DNA of 64,000 nucleotides from Phycisphaeraceae bacterium (lineage in GTDB: Bacteria > Planctomycetota > Phycisphaerae > Phycisphaerales > UBA1924), in contig JAHBXE010000016.1 in NCBI GenBank assembly GCA_019636625.1, positions 1 through 64,000 of the forward strand, given 5' to 3'. How positions within the stretch are numbered: position 1 is the stretch's first letter; each line of letters opens with the position of its first letter. The notes beneath the pieces are model-generated. The model did no database searches and had not been told where the DNA came from. It saw only the letters and a program-made list of their open reading frames with translations. This document shows positions 1 to 8,301 of the stretch, piece by piece. The position numbers and the translations under genes were made by a program.

Positions 1-12
1 GGGGGGAGCACC

Positions 13-486
13 GTGAGCCGTCCGTTCCGTCGCCGCCATGCCATGGCCGTGTGGGACCTGCACTTTGGTCCCAACATGACGCCGATGGTCGACGTCGTGA
101 TGGTGATCCTCATCTTCTTCATGGCCAGCGCGACGTTCGCGGGCGGCGAGTGGTTCCTCAAGACAGGCATCCCTCGCGAAGGTTCGGGCCGTTCCGGAGC
201 GTCGGGAGCAGACCCTTTGGCCCTCCCGCCGGCCCGGTTTGAAATCTCGCTCGTGGTCGAGGCCGGCAGGACGCTCGTGCGGGGTCAGGGTGTGGGCGAG
301 TGCGAGCTCGGCCTGCTGCCGGAGCGACTCAGGCAGCTCACCGCCGCGGCACCCGCGGATGAAGTCGTGCTGATCGTCCGTCCCGACGCCGCGGTGCCGT
401 ACGCCGACGTGGTGCGGGCGCACGATGCCGCGACACGGGCGGGCATTTCGCGCATCGGCCTGATGGACGTCGCCACACCTCCGTGA
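13..486 (+). CDS. exbD: ExbD/TolR-family biopolymer transport protein
   Basis: Small inner-membrane protein of the ExbB-ExbD / TolQ-TolR / MotA-MotB class, which uses the proton gradient to drive outer-membrane transport or envelope processes. The 157-residue product has a short basic cytoplasmic N-terminus and one transmembrane helix (about residues 22-40). That helix carries the family MTPMVDVV signature, whose Asp is the proton-carrying residue. A periplasmic domain of about 100 residues follows. The GTG start at 13 is preceded by a GGGGGGAG ribosome site at the very edge of the window, so an ExbB or another ExbD copy probably lies just upstream. The substrate cannot be inferred. Confidence 0.88.
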   Translation: MSRPFRRRHAMAVWDLHFGPNMTPMVDVVMVILIFFMASATFAGGEWFLKTGIPREGSGRSGASGADPLALPPARFEISLVVEAGRTLVRGQGVGECELGLLPERLRQLTAAAPADEVVLIVRPDAAVPYADVVRAHDAATRAGISRIGLMDVATPP

Positions 487-491
487 GGCGG

Positions 492-953
492 CTACGACGG
501 TCGCCCGACCGCGAAGATGTGCAGCCGGTGCCCCCGGGGCTCCAGCCCCCGCTCGCGGCAGATCCGGTCCCGCAACGCGATGAGCTCGGGCAGGTCGATC
601 GTCTCGGCATGCCTCGTATCGAGGCGGATGAGCAGGTCGTGCGGCGATCGACCGTAGACGAGCTGGTAATGGGCCTGGTCCTCGTCGAACAGCACACGCT
701 GGATGATCCCGGCATCCTGCAGCAGGCGGATGGTGCGGTACACCGTGGCCTTGGAGACCCGCTCGCCGCCCGCGTTGACGGCGGACAGCAACTCGTCCGC
801 CTCAAACAGCCCGTCCCTCCCGACGATCGCGTCGAGGATGCGGGCCCGCTCGGGGGTGTACTTCAACCCTTCAGCCTTGAGCTTGCGCCGGAACACCGCG
901 CACAGCGGCTCGATGATTTCGAGGTCGTCCTGTGGCAGGGGCGGTGGCGGCAC
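492..953 (-). CDS. Fur-family transcriptional regulator lacking the CxxC zinc motif
   Basis: Ferric-uptake-regulator-type repressor of about 153 residues. The winged-helix half is clear: TPERARIL near residue 33, then SKATVYRTIRLL at 67-78 as recognition helix, followed by the GIIQRV wing. The dimerisation half keeps HYQLVY (95-100), a His at 105 and GHRLHIF (141-147). The segment that normally reads HHHLICxxCG is SPHDLLIRLDTR, so the structural CxxC cysteines are absent. The start is uncertain: a GTG at 953 lies just downstream of the HU stop (973), and the open frame continues upstream with no better start. It is probably co-transcribed with the HU-like gene. The regulated metal or signal is unknown. 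Confidence 0.78.
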   Translation of the reverse strand: MPPPPLPQDDLEIIEPLCAVFRRKLKAEGLKYTPERARILDAIVGRDGLFEADELLSAVNAGGERVSKATVYRTIRLLQDAGIIQRVLFDEDQAHYQLVYGRSPHDLLIRLDTRHAETIDLPELIALRDRICRERGLEPRGHRLHIFAVGRPS

Positions 954-972
954 GGGAAAGCGTAGGGGAACT

Positions 973-1332
973 TCAGGCGACCACGGCGCCCGGTCGCTTG
1001 GCGCGGACCTTGACCTTGATCTCCGGGATGGTGACCGCGGCCTGGGCCCCGCTCTCGATCCGCTCGCGGAGCTCGCGCCCGGCCTTGAACCGAACGCCGT
1101 TGCGCGCCGGCACGGGCACCCGCTGGCCGGTGCGCGGATTCTGGGCGGTGCGGGGCGCACGCGAGCGGACCTCGAAGACGCCAAAACCGCGGAACTCGAT
1201 GCGATTGCCGCTCACGAGTTCCTTCACCATTTCGTCGAGGAAGTCCTGCACCACATCGCGGACCTGGGTCCGCTTGAGTTTCCTCGACGCGACGATCCGG
1301 TCCACGAGATCTTTTTTCTTGATGGTTGCCAT
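973..1332 (-). CDS. HU/IHF-family DNA-binding protein
   Basis: Histone-like DNA-bending protein that compacts the nucleoid as a dimer. The 119-residue product begins MATIKKKDLVDRIV and carries the family beta-arm block: RIEFRGFGVFEV followed by RTAQNPRTG and VPARNGVRFKAG. It is about 25-30 residues longer than standard HU because of a C-terminal tail rich in Lys/Arg and Val. The ATG at 1332 was chosen over an in-frame ATG 18 nt upstream because a GGGAGAGAGG ribosome site sits 7-8 nt before it. A promoter at 1482-1510 feeds this gene and probably the Fur-like gene 19 nt downstream. Confidence 0.93.
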   Translation of the reverse strand: MATIKKKDLVDRIVASRKLKRTQVRDVVQDFLDEMVKELVSGNRIEFRGFGVFEVRSRAPRTAQNPRTGQRVPVPARNGVRFKAGRELRERIESGAQAAVTIPEIKVKVRAKRPGAVVA

Positions 1333-1481
1333 GAGTTGCCTCTCTCCCATGACCCCAGAGCGGGAAAGGACGACACCCCGCGACGCACGTCAGTCGCCCG
1401 CAAAACGCGAGCCCCGCCGAGAACCGCCACGAGCCCTGCACATCTCCCGTGGTCCCGCCGACCGTCGGCGAGCGATCGGAG

Positions 1482-1510
1482 AGTATGCCACATCGCCCCC
1501 GGCGCGTCAA
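1482..1510 (-). promoter_or_regulatory. Sigma-70-type promoter for the HU/Fur-like pair
   Basis: Read on the minus strand, a TTGACG -35 box (1505-1510) is followed after exactly 17 nt by a CATACT -10 box (1482-1487). Five of six -35 positions and four of six -10 positions match consensus. Transcription would start near 1475, leaving a 5' leader of about 140 nt before the HU start at 1332. The rest of the 1333-1592 gap shows no gene. Confidence 0.6.
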
Positions 1511-1592
1511 TCGCAAGTTGTGTGCGAAATAAACCGCGTTCTGTCCCTGAAATCGGGCTTGACTTAGCGCGGCCAAACGCTAGGGAAAGCAA

Positions 1593-2429
1593 TCAGAACC
1601 GCACCACAACGCCCGCGAATATCCCCGCGACCGCGCCGGAATACTCAAACGCCGAGATGCCCTCGCCGTCCTCCAGGCTGCAGTACGACAGCCGGTACCC
1701 GATCTGCACGCCGACGTTCGGCACCGGCCGATACACATAACCGTTGAGGATCTCCATGCAGAACGCGGCCCGGCCACCCCCCACCGGCAACGCCCCGCCC
1801 ATCACCTGCAGGTCGATGTCGAACCGCTCGTGTACGTTGATCGTGGACTTGACCCCGACCACAGGCGTAAGGAAAAACTCGTCCGCTTCGATGCGCCCCG
1901 CCGGCGCCACGAACGACAGGTCCACGTGGTACATCCGCACCCCGCCCAGCAGCTCGAAGCTCAGCGCAAAGTCCCCGTTCACCTTCCCGTCCAATCCGCG
2001 CGGCGAGCCAATCTGCATCGCGCCAACAAGCTCCCCGCTGGTAATCGAGACCGAGGAAACCACCAGGTCCCCCGCACCCACCGCGACCGAGCCGATCTGC
2101 ATCGGCGCGGACACGACCGTCGCCACATCGTCGAGGGACACGGAGAACCCGGACAGCGACACGCGGAAGTCCCCGTTCCGGAAGTGCAGCTCGCCGTACG
2201 GCGCCAGCCGCGGCTGGTCGAGGTTCAAGTCGATGAACTGCACCTTCGCCGAGGAACCCGGCAGCCGGGCCTCGCCCCCCGGCGCGGCGTACCACGCCGA
2301 GGGCTCAAACCGGATCGTCCAGCGATCGGCCGGCGGCGTGAGCACGTCATCGGTTGAAGGCTCTTGTGCACGGGCGCCGGACGCGAGAACCACGCAGATG
2401 CCGCCGATCATGAACTTCACCGTCTTCAC
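1593..2429 (-). CDS. Secreted hypothetical protein, possible outer-membrane beta-barrel
   Basis: I do not recognise a named family. The 278-residue product has a signal peptide (about residues 1-21, ending ASGARA|QE). The mature part is rich in alternating hydrophobic/polar beta-strand segments and ends in VAGIFAGVVVRF, a C-terminal strand closing with an aromatic Phe, as in outer-membrane barrels. It has no cysteine cluster and no enzymatic motif. It runs convergently to nothing and stands alone between the HU leader region and the divergent arfB gene. A porin-like or envelope role is inference only. Confidence 0.7.
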   Translation of the reverse strand: MKTVKFMIGGICVVLASGARAQEPSTDDVLTPPADRWTIRFEPSAWYAAPGGEARLPGSSAKVQFIDLNLDQPRLAPYGELHFRNGDFRVSLSGFSVSLDDVATVVSAPMQIGSVAVGAGDLVVSSVSITSGELVGAMQIGSPRGLDGKVNGDFALSFELLGGVRMYHVDLSFVAPAGRIEADEFFLTPVVGVKSTINVHERFDIDLQVMGGALPVGGGRAAFCMEILNGYVYRPVPNVGVQIGYRLSYCSLEDGEGISAFEYSGAVAGIFAGVVVRF

Positions 2430-2482
2430 ACCGCGCTCCTTGCCCGCTGGACCGGGCGGAGTCTAGCGTACACGCGGCCACC

Positions 2483-2914
2483 ATGAATCCTCAAGCCGAC
2501 GGCATCGAGATCGCACCCGGCATCCGCATCGCGGAAGACGCGCTGCGTTTCTCGTACAGCAGCAGCAGCGGCCCCGGCGGCCAGAACGTCAACAAGCGGG
2601 CGACCAAGGCCGAGCTGCGGGTTGCCCTCGCCGCGATCCCTGCCCCCGCGCGCGCCGTGGAACGTCTGGCACGGCTTGCGGCGAGGCGCCTCAACGATGA
2701 AGGCGACATCGTCATCACCTCGGATGAGCACCGGTCGCAGGGCCAGAACCGGAGCGAATGCCTGGAACGGTTGCGCGAGTTGATCGTGGCCGCGCTGGCG
2801 GAGCCAAAGATCCGGCGCAAGACTCGGCCATCGCGCGGATCGGTCGAACGTCGCCTGGCGGACAAGAGCCGGCACTCCGAACGCAAACGGGCCCGGCGAT
2901 CGCATGACGATTGA
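2483..2914 (+). CDS. arfB: Alternative ribosome-rescue factor / peptidyl-tRNA hydrolase ArfB
   Basis: Codon-independent release factor that hydrolyses peptidyl-tRNA on stalled ribosomes. The 143-residue protein carries the catalytic GGQ in SGPGGQNVNKRATKAELRV (about residues 31-49) within an RF1-like domain. It ends in a Lys/Arg-rich tail (about 110-143: RKTRP...KSRHSERKRARR) that in this family inserts into the mRNA entry tunnel. Length and layout match YaeJ/ICT1. The ATG start has only a weak upstream ribosome site. The gene diverges from the secreted protein at 1593-2429. Confidence 0.92.
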   Translation: MNPQADGIEIAPGIRIAEDALRFSYSSSSGPGGQNVNKRATKAELRVALAAIPAPARAVERLARLAARRLNDEGDIVITSDEHRSQGQNRSECLERLRELIVAALAEPKIRRKTRPSRGSVERRLADKSRHSERKRARRSHDD

Positions 2915-3004
2915 ACAAGTCCCCCACCTCCAGCGGCCTCCATCGACTCGCTTCGCCCTCCCTGTCAGTACGCTTTCGCCTTCGCACCGAACAGGAACCC
3001 CGCC

Positions 3005-3319
3005 ATGCCGTGGATCATGCTCGTCATCGCCGGTCTTCTGGAAGTCGGTTGGGCCGTCGGGCTCAAGTACACCCAAGGTTTCACCCGACTCGCCCCTTCC
3101 GCGGCCACCATCGTCGCGATTGTGCTGAGCATGGGCTTGCTCGGCCTGGCGGCCCGACAACTTCCCATCGGAACGGCCTACGCCGTGTGGGTCGGCATCG
3201 GGGCGATCGGGACGGCGATTTTCGGCATGGCGGTGTTCGGCGAATCCGCCTCACCCGCCCGGATTGCGTGCCTGGGCCTCATCGTCGTCGGCATCGCCGG
3301 ACTCAAACTGTTCAAGTGA
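3005..3319 (+). CDS. sugE: SMR-family exporter, SugE/Gdx type
   Basis: Four-helix small multidrug resistance protein of 104 residues, the normal length, acting as a dual-topology dimer in the inner membrane. The first helix contains the essential Glu in [12 protein letters not shown], and helix 3 shows [18 protein letters not shown], typical of the SugE/Gdx branch. Members of this branch export guanidinium or quaternary ammonium compounds. An AGGAA ribosome site precedes the ATG. The upstream 90 nt (2915-3004) show no recognisable guanidine riboswitch, so the substrate is assigned from family only. tsaB starts 15 nt downstream. Confidence 0.9.
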   Translation: MPWIMLVIAGLLEVGWAVGLKYTQGFTRLAPSAATIVAIVLSMGLLGLAARQLPIGTAYAVWVGIGAIGTAIFGMAVFGESASPARIACLGLIVVGIAGLKLFK

Positions 3320-3334
3320 CGGCTACGCTCTGCC

Positions 3335-3991
3335 GTGTCGCTGACACTCGCCATCGAGACCAGCAATCCCTCCTGCGAAGCGGGCGTCGCCATCGGATCG
3401 CCCGACAGGCTGCTCGGCGTGGAACCCGTCCACACCGGCGACGGCCGGCACGATGACCTGATCCCCGCCATCGACAGGTTGTGCCGGCGGGTCGGGGTTC
3501 TGCCGCCGCAGATCTCGAGGATCGCCGTCTCGACAGGCCCCGGGGGCTACACGACGCTCCGCATCGCCATCGCCACGACCAAGATGCTGGCCGAATCGCT
3601 CGGGGCCCGGTGCATCCCGATCACCACCGCCCGTGTTGTGGCCCGGCGCGCCACCGCGCAGGGCCCGTTCGCGGTTGCCCTAGCCTCGAAGGACGGCACG
3701 GCCTTTGTTACCGAGTTCGCCGCACCCGACGCGGAACCTTCGCCCGGTCGCCTGCTCTCCACCCTTGAAGGACTTGGCACGCGCACCTTGATCGCGGATT
3801 CATTCCTCCCGGCAACCTTGGCCGAAGAGGCCGCCGGCATGGGTATCGCGATTGTGCCGCCGCGCTTTGATCCCGCGGCATGCCTCGAGCTCTCATTCAA
3901 CGCCGCGTCGGTCGACCCGCTGGCCCTCTCGCCGCTGTACCCGCGTGAGCCCGAGGCCGTCACCAAATGGCGCCAGCGCAAGGCGCGATAA
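3335..3991 (+). CDS. tsaB: tRNA t6A37 threonylcarbamoyltransferase subunit TsaB
   Basis: Dimerisation/activation partner of TsaD in forming N6-threonylcarbamoyladenosine at position 37 of ANN-decoding tRNAs. The 218-residue product begins with the ASKHA-fold phosphate-1 strand LAIETSNPSCEAGVAIG. It also has the characteristic STGPGGYTTLRIAIATTKMLA block (about residues 67-87). The metal-binding residues of TsaD are absent, as expected for TsaB. GTG start with little ribosome-site sequence; it follows sugE closely and may be co-transcribed. The Sua5-type enzyme that makes its substrate lies at 60017-60985 in this window. Confidence 0.9.
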   Translation: MSLTLAIETSNPSCEAGVAIGSPDRLLGVEPVHTGDGRHDDLIPAIDRLCRRVGVLPPQISRIAVSTGPGGYTTLRIAIATTKMLAESLGARCIPITTARVVARRATAQGPFAVALASKDGTAFVTEFAAPDAEPSPGRLLSTLEGLGTRTLIADSFLPATLAEEAAGMGIAIVPPRFDPAACLELSFNAASVDPLALSPLYPREPEAVTKWRQRKAR

Positions 3992-4013
3992 CCAGTCCCA
4001 AGAGGGTCGAACC

Positions 4014-4131
4014 CGGCCGTCGAAGAGAGAAGGAACCGGGGAACCAGCTTCCCGGACCTGCGGTGTGAAGTTGGGCAAACTGGGGGCCGATACAGCCCTA
4101 TGCGGGAAAACTCCGCGCCAGGGATGGGGGC
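4014..4131 (+). promoter_or_regulatory. Possible structured leader of the signalling cluster
   Basis: Three small hairpins lie in series between tsaB and the HTH-receiver gene. They are CCGGGGAA/TTCCCGG (4036-4055, one bulge), GGGC/GCCC (4084-4098) and GCGG/CCGC (4102-4116). I could not match them to a known riboswitch. The last one spans the upstream ATG at 4100, one reason to prefer the start at 4133. Regulatory function is inference. Confidence 0.25.
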
Positions 4132-4132
4132 C

Positions 4133-4765
4133 ATGAAGGAAGAAACAGCCAACGGGCAGAACTGGGCCGACAAGCGCATCTTCACAACCGGTGAAGCGGC
4201 GCAGGTCTGCAAGGTGAGCCAGCAGACGATCATCCGCTGCTTCGACAGCGGACGGCTGACGGGCTTTCGCGTGCCCGGGTCGAAGTTCCGGCGGATCCCG
4301 CGGGAAGAGCTGATCCGCTTTATGAAGGCCAACAACATCCCGCTCGAAGCGCTCGAGGGGGCCACCAAACGAATCCTCGTGGTGGACGACGACCCGGCGA
4401 TCGTGGAGCTCTTCCGCGATGTGCTGACGCGGGATGGTCGCTTCGAGGTCCAGGTCGCGATGACGGGGTACGACGCGGGGCTGCTCACGCAGAGTTTCCG
4501 GCCGCACCTGATCATCCTCGACTACATGCTGCCGGATGTGAACGGGAACGTGGTGTGCCAGCGCATCAAGACCAACCCGGAGCTGCGCGAGACCCGCATT
4601 CTCTTCGTGTCCGGCGTCGTCAACCAGGATGAGGTCAAGGCCCTGCTGGCCCTCGGCGCCGACGACTTCATCAAGAAGCCGTTCAACGTCGGCGCCCTTG
4701 TGAAGCGCATCGCGGACTTGACAGGGCTCGAGGCCGAGCGCTCCCCCGAGCACTCCCGCGCCTGA
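4133..4765 (+). CDS. Response regulator with N-terminal excisionase-type HTH
   Basis: The order is unusual: DNA-binding part first, receiver second. Residues 15-65 (FTTGEAAQVCKVSQQTIIRC...RRIPREELIRFM) form a MerR/excisionase-like HTH_17 domain. Residues 79-195 are a complete receiver, with acidic residues D85-D87, phosphoacceptor D130 (IILDYMLPD), S160 and K182 (KKPF). It is 210 residues from the ATG at 4133, which follows a G-rich stretch; an in-frame ATG at 4100 is the alternative. Its partner is presumably the HDOD histidine kinase starting 27 nt downstream. Phosphorylation probably changes DNA binding or dimerisation (inference). Confidence 0.85.
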   Translation: MKEETANGQNWADKRIFTTGEAAQVCKVSQQTIIRCFDSGRLTGFRVPGSKFRRIPREELIRFMKANNIPLEALEGATKRILVVDDDPAIVELFRDVLTRDGRFEVQVAMTGYDAGLLTQSFRPHLIILDYMLPDVNGNVVCQRIKTNPELRETRILFVSGVVNQDEVKALLALGADDFIKKPFNVGALVKRIADLTGLEAERSPEHSRA

Positions 4766-4792
4766 CACGCCCGCAGCAGAGGAGGAGAATCC

Positions 4793-7123
4793 GTGCCGCT
4801 GACGCTCGACCAGGATCGCGCCGGTCAGATCGACCTGATTCTCCGTCAGGTCGATAGCCTGCCGACGCTCTCGCCCATCGCCACCCGCCTGATGCAGATC
4901 TCGAACGTGGAGGACACGAACCTCGACGGCCTGGTCGAGATTCTCGAGTCCGACCCCGCCCTCACGGCCCGCCTGCTGGGGCTCTGCCGCAAGGCCGACA
5001 AGGGCCTGGGCGACCGCATCACCACCGTCCGGCGCGCCGTGGTGATGCTCGGCCTGGAAGCGGTCCAGGCCGCCGTTCTTTCTGTCGCGGTGTACGACCT
5101 GATGCAGCGCTGCACGCCGCGCCTCGACGAGCCGCTGCCGCAGCACTCCGAGACCGTTCTCGAGTTCGACCGACCCGGCTTCTGGATGCACTCGGTGGCG
5201 GTCGCGTCCGCCAGCGACCTCATCGCCGAGAGCCACTCCGACCTCGGCGTCAAGCCCGAAGAAGCCTTCGTCGCGGGGCTGCTGCACGACCTTGGAAAGA
5301 TGGTGCTGGACCTGGTGCTCCCCCGGTCGTACGCCCGCGTGCTGGGGCTTGCCGAACGCCGCGCCCTTCCATCCGCGGAGGCCGAACTCCAGATCATCGG
5401 CCTGGACCACCACACCGCGGGCAAACGCCTCGCCGAACACTGGGGATTGCCCCCCGCCCTGTGCGAGGTCATGTGGCTGCACGGCTCCGTGCGCGGCGGG
5501 CTGGACGCCATCACCCCGGGTCCGACGCGGAACCTCGTCGCCATCGTCAGCGTGGCGCGGACGCTCTGCCGCCACCTCCACCTGGGATGGTCCGGCGACT
5601 TCAACCATCCCGAGCCCCTGGGCGGGGCACGCGGCGTGTGCGCCCGCTTCGGACTCAACGCCGACATCGTCGAGGCGGCCACCGTCAAGCTGCACGATTG
5701 CGTGCTGCATCGCTGCCGCATCCTCGGCCTCGAGGAGCGCGAGAAGCCCGACGTGCTCATGCAGTCGCTCGCGGCGGCCAACCGCCGCCTGGGCCGGCTG
5801 TCCGCGATGTTCGACCAGCGTTCACGCGCCGCGACCCGGCAAGCGCGGGTGCTGACGGCCATCCAGCAGTTCCACAGCCGTCACGCCGGAGCCCCGCGCG
5901 ACCTGAACGAGACACTGTCCGACGTCATCCGCAGCGCCGCCGGCATGCTGGGGCAGGGGTTCTTTGCGATCCTCTACCAGGCGCGAGCGGGTGAGGAATG
6001 GCGGCTGAGCCGGTTTGACGAGGACAGCCGTTCGCTCCCGGCGGTCACCGTTGAAACGCCGCTGAACCCCGTCACGAAGAAGCCCGCCTCCCTGGCGGAG
6101 CTTTGCTCGTCGGACGGGCTGAGCATCGCCTCGCTGTCCATGCTGCCCTGGCTGACGGACCACCTGGTCGACGCCGTCGATGTCCGCAAGGTGCAGTTGC
6201 TCCCGTTGACGCCCAGCGCCGATGGCCTGGGCGAAGGATGCCCGTTTGCCCTGCTCCTGCACGACCGAGACACAATCAGCTCGCTCGACCGCCAGCTTCT
6301 GCACGTCCTGACCAGCACCTGGGCCGCCGCGATCCACGGCGCCGCGCTGCAGGACGCTTCGCGCCGAATGGCCGAACACCTGGCGGCGTCGAACCGCTCG
6401 CTCGCCGAGGCGCAGCAGCGCCTGGCGGAGACCGAGTCGCTGGCAAGGTTGGGCGAAATGGCCGCCGGCGCCGCGCACGAAATGAACAACCCGCTGACGG
6501 TCATCAGCGGCCGGGCGCAGCTGCTGGCCTCGAAGCTGGCCGACTCCGATGCGCACGCGGCGGCCGAAGCGATCGTGGACGCCTCACGGCACCTGTCCGA
6601 CCTGATCACCGCGCTCCGCCTGCTGTCCGACCCTCCCACGCCCGATCGGCGACCGGTCCGGATCGACGGCGTGATCCAGGAGGCGATCGCCCAAGCGAGA
6701 CAGCGCACCAAGGCGGAAACCCCGATCGAAGCGCACATCCCGCGCGAAACCGGCGGCGAACTCGGCCCCTCCCTCGCGCCTAACGCCTTGATCGACAAGG
6801 ACATGATCGTGACCGCGCTGGCCGAGGTGTTGACCAATGCGCTCCAGGCTTCAAATAACACGCCAATCACGGTTCGCGCTCACACGACCGGCCCCGATCG
6901 CCGACTGGTACTCACGGTCGAAGACAAGGGAGTCGGGATGTCGCCCAGGGCTCTGCAGCACGCGTTCGATCCGTTCTTCTCCGAAAGGCCCGCCGGCCGC
7001 GGCACGGGCCTGGGCCTGACGCGCGCCCGCCGGCTGGTCGAGCTGCACGGGGGCGAGATCTTCCTGCAGAGCCGACCCGGCCTTGGCACGACCGCCACGA
7101 TCAACCTGCCCGGAGGAACATGA
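4793..7123 (+). CDS. HDOD-domain sensor histidine kinase
   Basis: Soluble hybrid of 776 residues. It contains an HDOD domain (about 15-300, keeping an HD pair at H165-D166), a GAF-like segment (about 365-525), a short coiled coil (525-550), a HisKA domain with phospho-His H562 in AHEMNNPL, and a HATPase domain with N682 (N box), DKGVGM (G1 box) and RGTGLGL (G2 box). All kinase residues appear intact. No transmembrane helix is visible, so the signal is cytoplasmic. The GTG at 4793 follows a strong GAGGAGGAG site. The gene sits between two receiver-domain genes and ends one base before the next start, which indicates an operon. The ligand is unknown. Confidence 0.9.
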   Translation: MPLTLDQDRAGQIDLILRQVDSLPTLSPIATRLMQISNVEDTNLDGLVEILESDPALTARLLGLCRKADKGLGDRITTVRRAVVMLGLEAVQAAVLSVAVYDLMQRCTPRLDEPLPQHSETVLEFDRPGFWMHSVAVASASDLIAESHSDLGVKPEEAFVAGLLHDLGKMVLDLVLPRSYARVLGLAERRALPSAEAELQIIGLDHHTAGKRLAEHWGLPPALCEVMWLHGSVRGGLDAITPGPTRNLVAIVSVARTLCRHLHLGWSGDFNHPEPLGGARGVCARFGLNADIVEAATVKLHDCVLHRCRILGLEEREKPDVLMQSLAAANRRLGRLSAMFDQRSRAATRQARVLTAIQQFHSRHAGAPRDLNETLSDVIRSAAGMLGQGFFAILYQARAGEEWRLSRFDEDSRSLPAVTVETPLNPVTKKPASLAELCSSDGLSIASLSMLPWLTDHLVDAVDVRKVQLLPLTPSADGLGEGCPFALLLHDRDTISSLDRQLLHVLTSTWAAAIHGAALQDASRRMAEHLAASNRSLAEAQQRLAETESLARLGEMAAGAAHEMNNPLTVISGRAQLLASKLADSDAHAAAEAIVDASRHLSDLITALRLLSDPPTPDRRPVRIDGVIQEAIAQARQRTKAETPIEAHIPRETGGELGPSLAPNALIDKDMIVTALAEVLTNALQASNNTPITVRAHTTGPDRRLVLTVEDKGVGMSPRALQHAFDPFFSERPAGRGTGLGLTRARRLVELHGGEIFLQSRPGLGTTATINLPGGT

Positions 7124-7124
7124 G

Positions 7125-8279
7125 ATGGCACGCCGCAAGGGGACCGATCAACCGCCCGCTCCACCCGCCGTCAAGCCCGATCTTCCCGCGATCCCCCGAG
7201 TGCTCATCGTCAGCGGCAACCGACTCGAACGCCTCCGCCTCGCCTCCAAGCTCTCCGATGTCGTCGATCACACCGGCTCGCACATCGCCGTGTGCGTCAT
7301 GGCCGACTCGTGCAAGGAAGCCCTCAAGGCCGTTGACAACGACCAGATCGACCTCGCCCTCATCAAGACCGAACTCCCCGATGGCTCGGGCCTGGCGCTC
7401 ACCCGCGAAATCGCCCGGCGCGGCCGGTGCCCGGCCTCCATCCTCCTCTCCGAAAACCCGACGCTCGACCAGGCCGTTGAAGCCATGCGCTGCGGCGCGG
7501 TGGACATCGTCTCCTGCCGCGCCGCGGCGACGGACCTGATCACCTCGGTCCGGACCGCCTTCGAGCGGAGCCGACAGGCCCGGACGCGCGAGGCGCGGAT
7601 CGATCGGTTGACCCGCGTGTGCCGCCGACTCAACCAGGCCAGGCACGAGGTCACCAAGCAGGTCAGCTCGCTCTGCGGCGACCTGGTGGAGGCCTACCAG
7701 GAACTCTCGGGACAGGTGCTCGAGCTGTCCATCGCCAGCGAGTTCAACAGCCTGATCCGCCAGGAGCTGGACGTCGAAAGCCTGCTCCGCACGGCCCTCG
7801 AGTTCATCCTCGCCAAGACCGGCCCGACCAACGCGGCCGTGTTCCTCCCTGCCACCAGCAACGACTTCTCCCTCGGCGCGTACGTGAACTACGACTGCCC
7901 GAAGGATGCGGCGGACGTCCTGCTCGACCACCTCGCAGGGATTGTCGCCCCGCGGATGGAGAACGAGCGAGAGTTGAAGATCATGCCGACCTACGCGGAG
8001 CTCGAGGCCTTCCTCGGCGCCGACGCCCACTGGCTGGCGGAATCAAGCGCGATCAGCTTCGCCTGCCATCATGAAGACGAGTGCCTCGCGGTGGTGATTC
8101 TCTTCCGCGACCGACGGAACCCCTTCCCGGAGACGGCCGCCCCGACGCTCAGCGTCATCGCCGACCTGTTCGGCAAACAGCTCGGCCGCGTGATCCACAT
8201 CCACCACCGCCACCTGCCCAAGGACCAATGGGGCGGATTCGGCGAGGCGGACGACGACGATATCGACCTCGCGGCGTGA
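7125..8279 (+). CDS. Pseudo-receiver plus GAF-domain protein
   Basis: 384-residue cytoplasmic protein. Residues 24-125 have the receiver fold pattern (VLIVSGNRLERL...LALIKTELPDGSGL...ILLSENPTLDQAVEAMRCGAVDIV). The acidic pair is replaced by S30-G31, the phosphoacceptor Asp by K81, and the conserved Lys-Pro is missing, so phosphotransfer is not expected. A helical linker (150-200) leads to a GAF-like sensor (about 205-365) and an acidic tail. The ATG at 7125 has GGAGG 8 nt upstream and sits one base after the kinase stop, so the two are translationally coupled. It is probably a phosphorylation-independent partner or adaptor of the kinase (inference). Confidence 0.85.
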   Translation: MARRKGTDQPPAPPAVKPDLPAIPRVLIVSGNRLERLRLASKLSDVVDHTGSHIAVCVMADSCKEALKAVDNDQIDLALIKTELPDGSGLALTREIARRGRCPASILLSENPTLDQAVEAMRCGAVDIVSCRAAATDLITSVRTAFERSRQARTREARIDRLTRVCRRLNQARHEVTKQVSSLCGDLVEAYQELSGQVLELSIASEFNSLIRQELDVESLLRTALEFILAKTGPTNAAVFLPATSNDFSLGAYVNYDCPKDAADVLLDHLAGIVAPRMENERELKIMPTYAELEAFLGADAHWLAESSAISFACHHEDECLAVVILFRDRRNPFPETAAPTLSVIADLFGKQLGRVIHIHHRHLPKDQWGGFGEADDDDIDLAA

Positions 8280-8301
8280 GGCACCCCGTTACAATGGGTG
8301 C

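Noticed and set aside
2915-3004. Guanidine riboswitch before the SugE/Gdx-type exporter
   Set aside because: The leader is short, pyrimidine-rich and lacks the conserved guanidine-I/II/III motifs.
4100-4132. ATG at 4100 as start of the HTH-receiver gene
   Set aside because: It lies within a hairpin and lacks a ribosome site; conserved sequence begins after the ATG at 4133. It remains possible.
3893-5710. 605-residue open frame on the minus strand over the signalling cluster
   Set aside because: It is the antisense shadow of GC-rich codons; it has no conserved motif, no plausible start context and overlaps genes with complete catalytic motifs.
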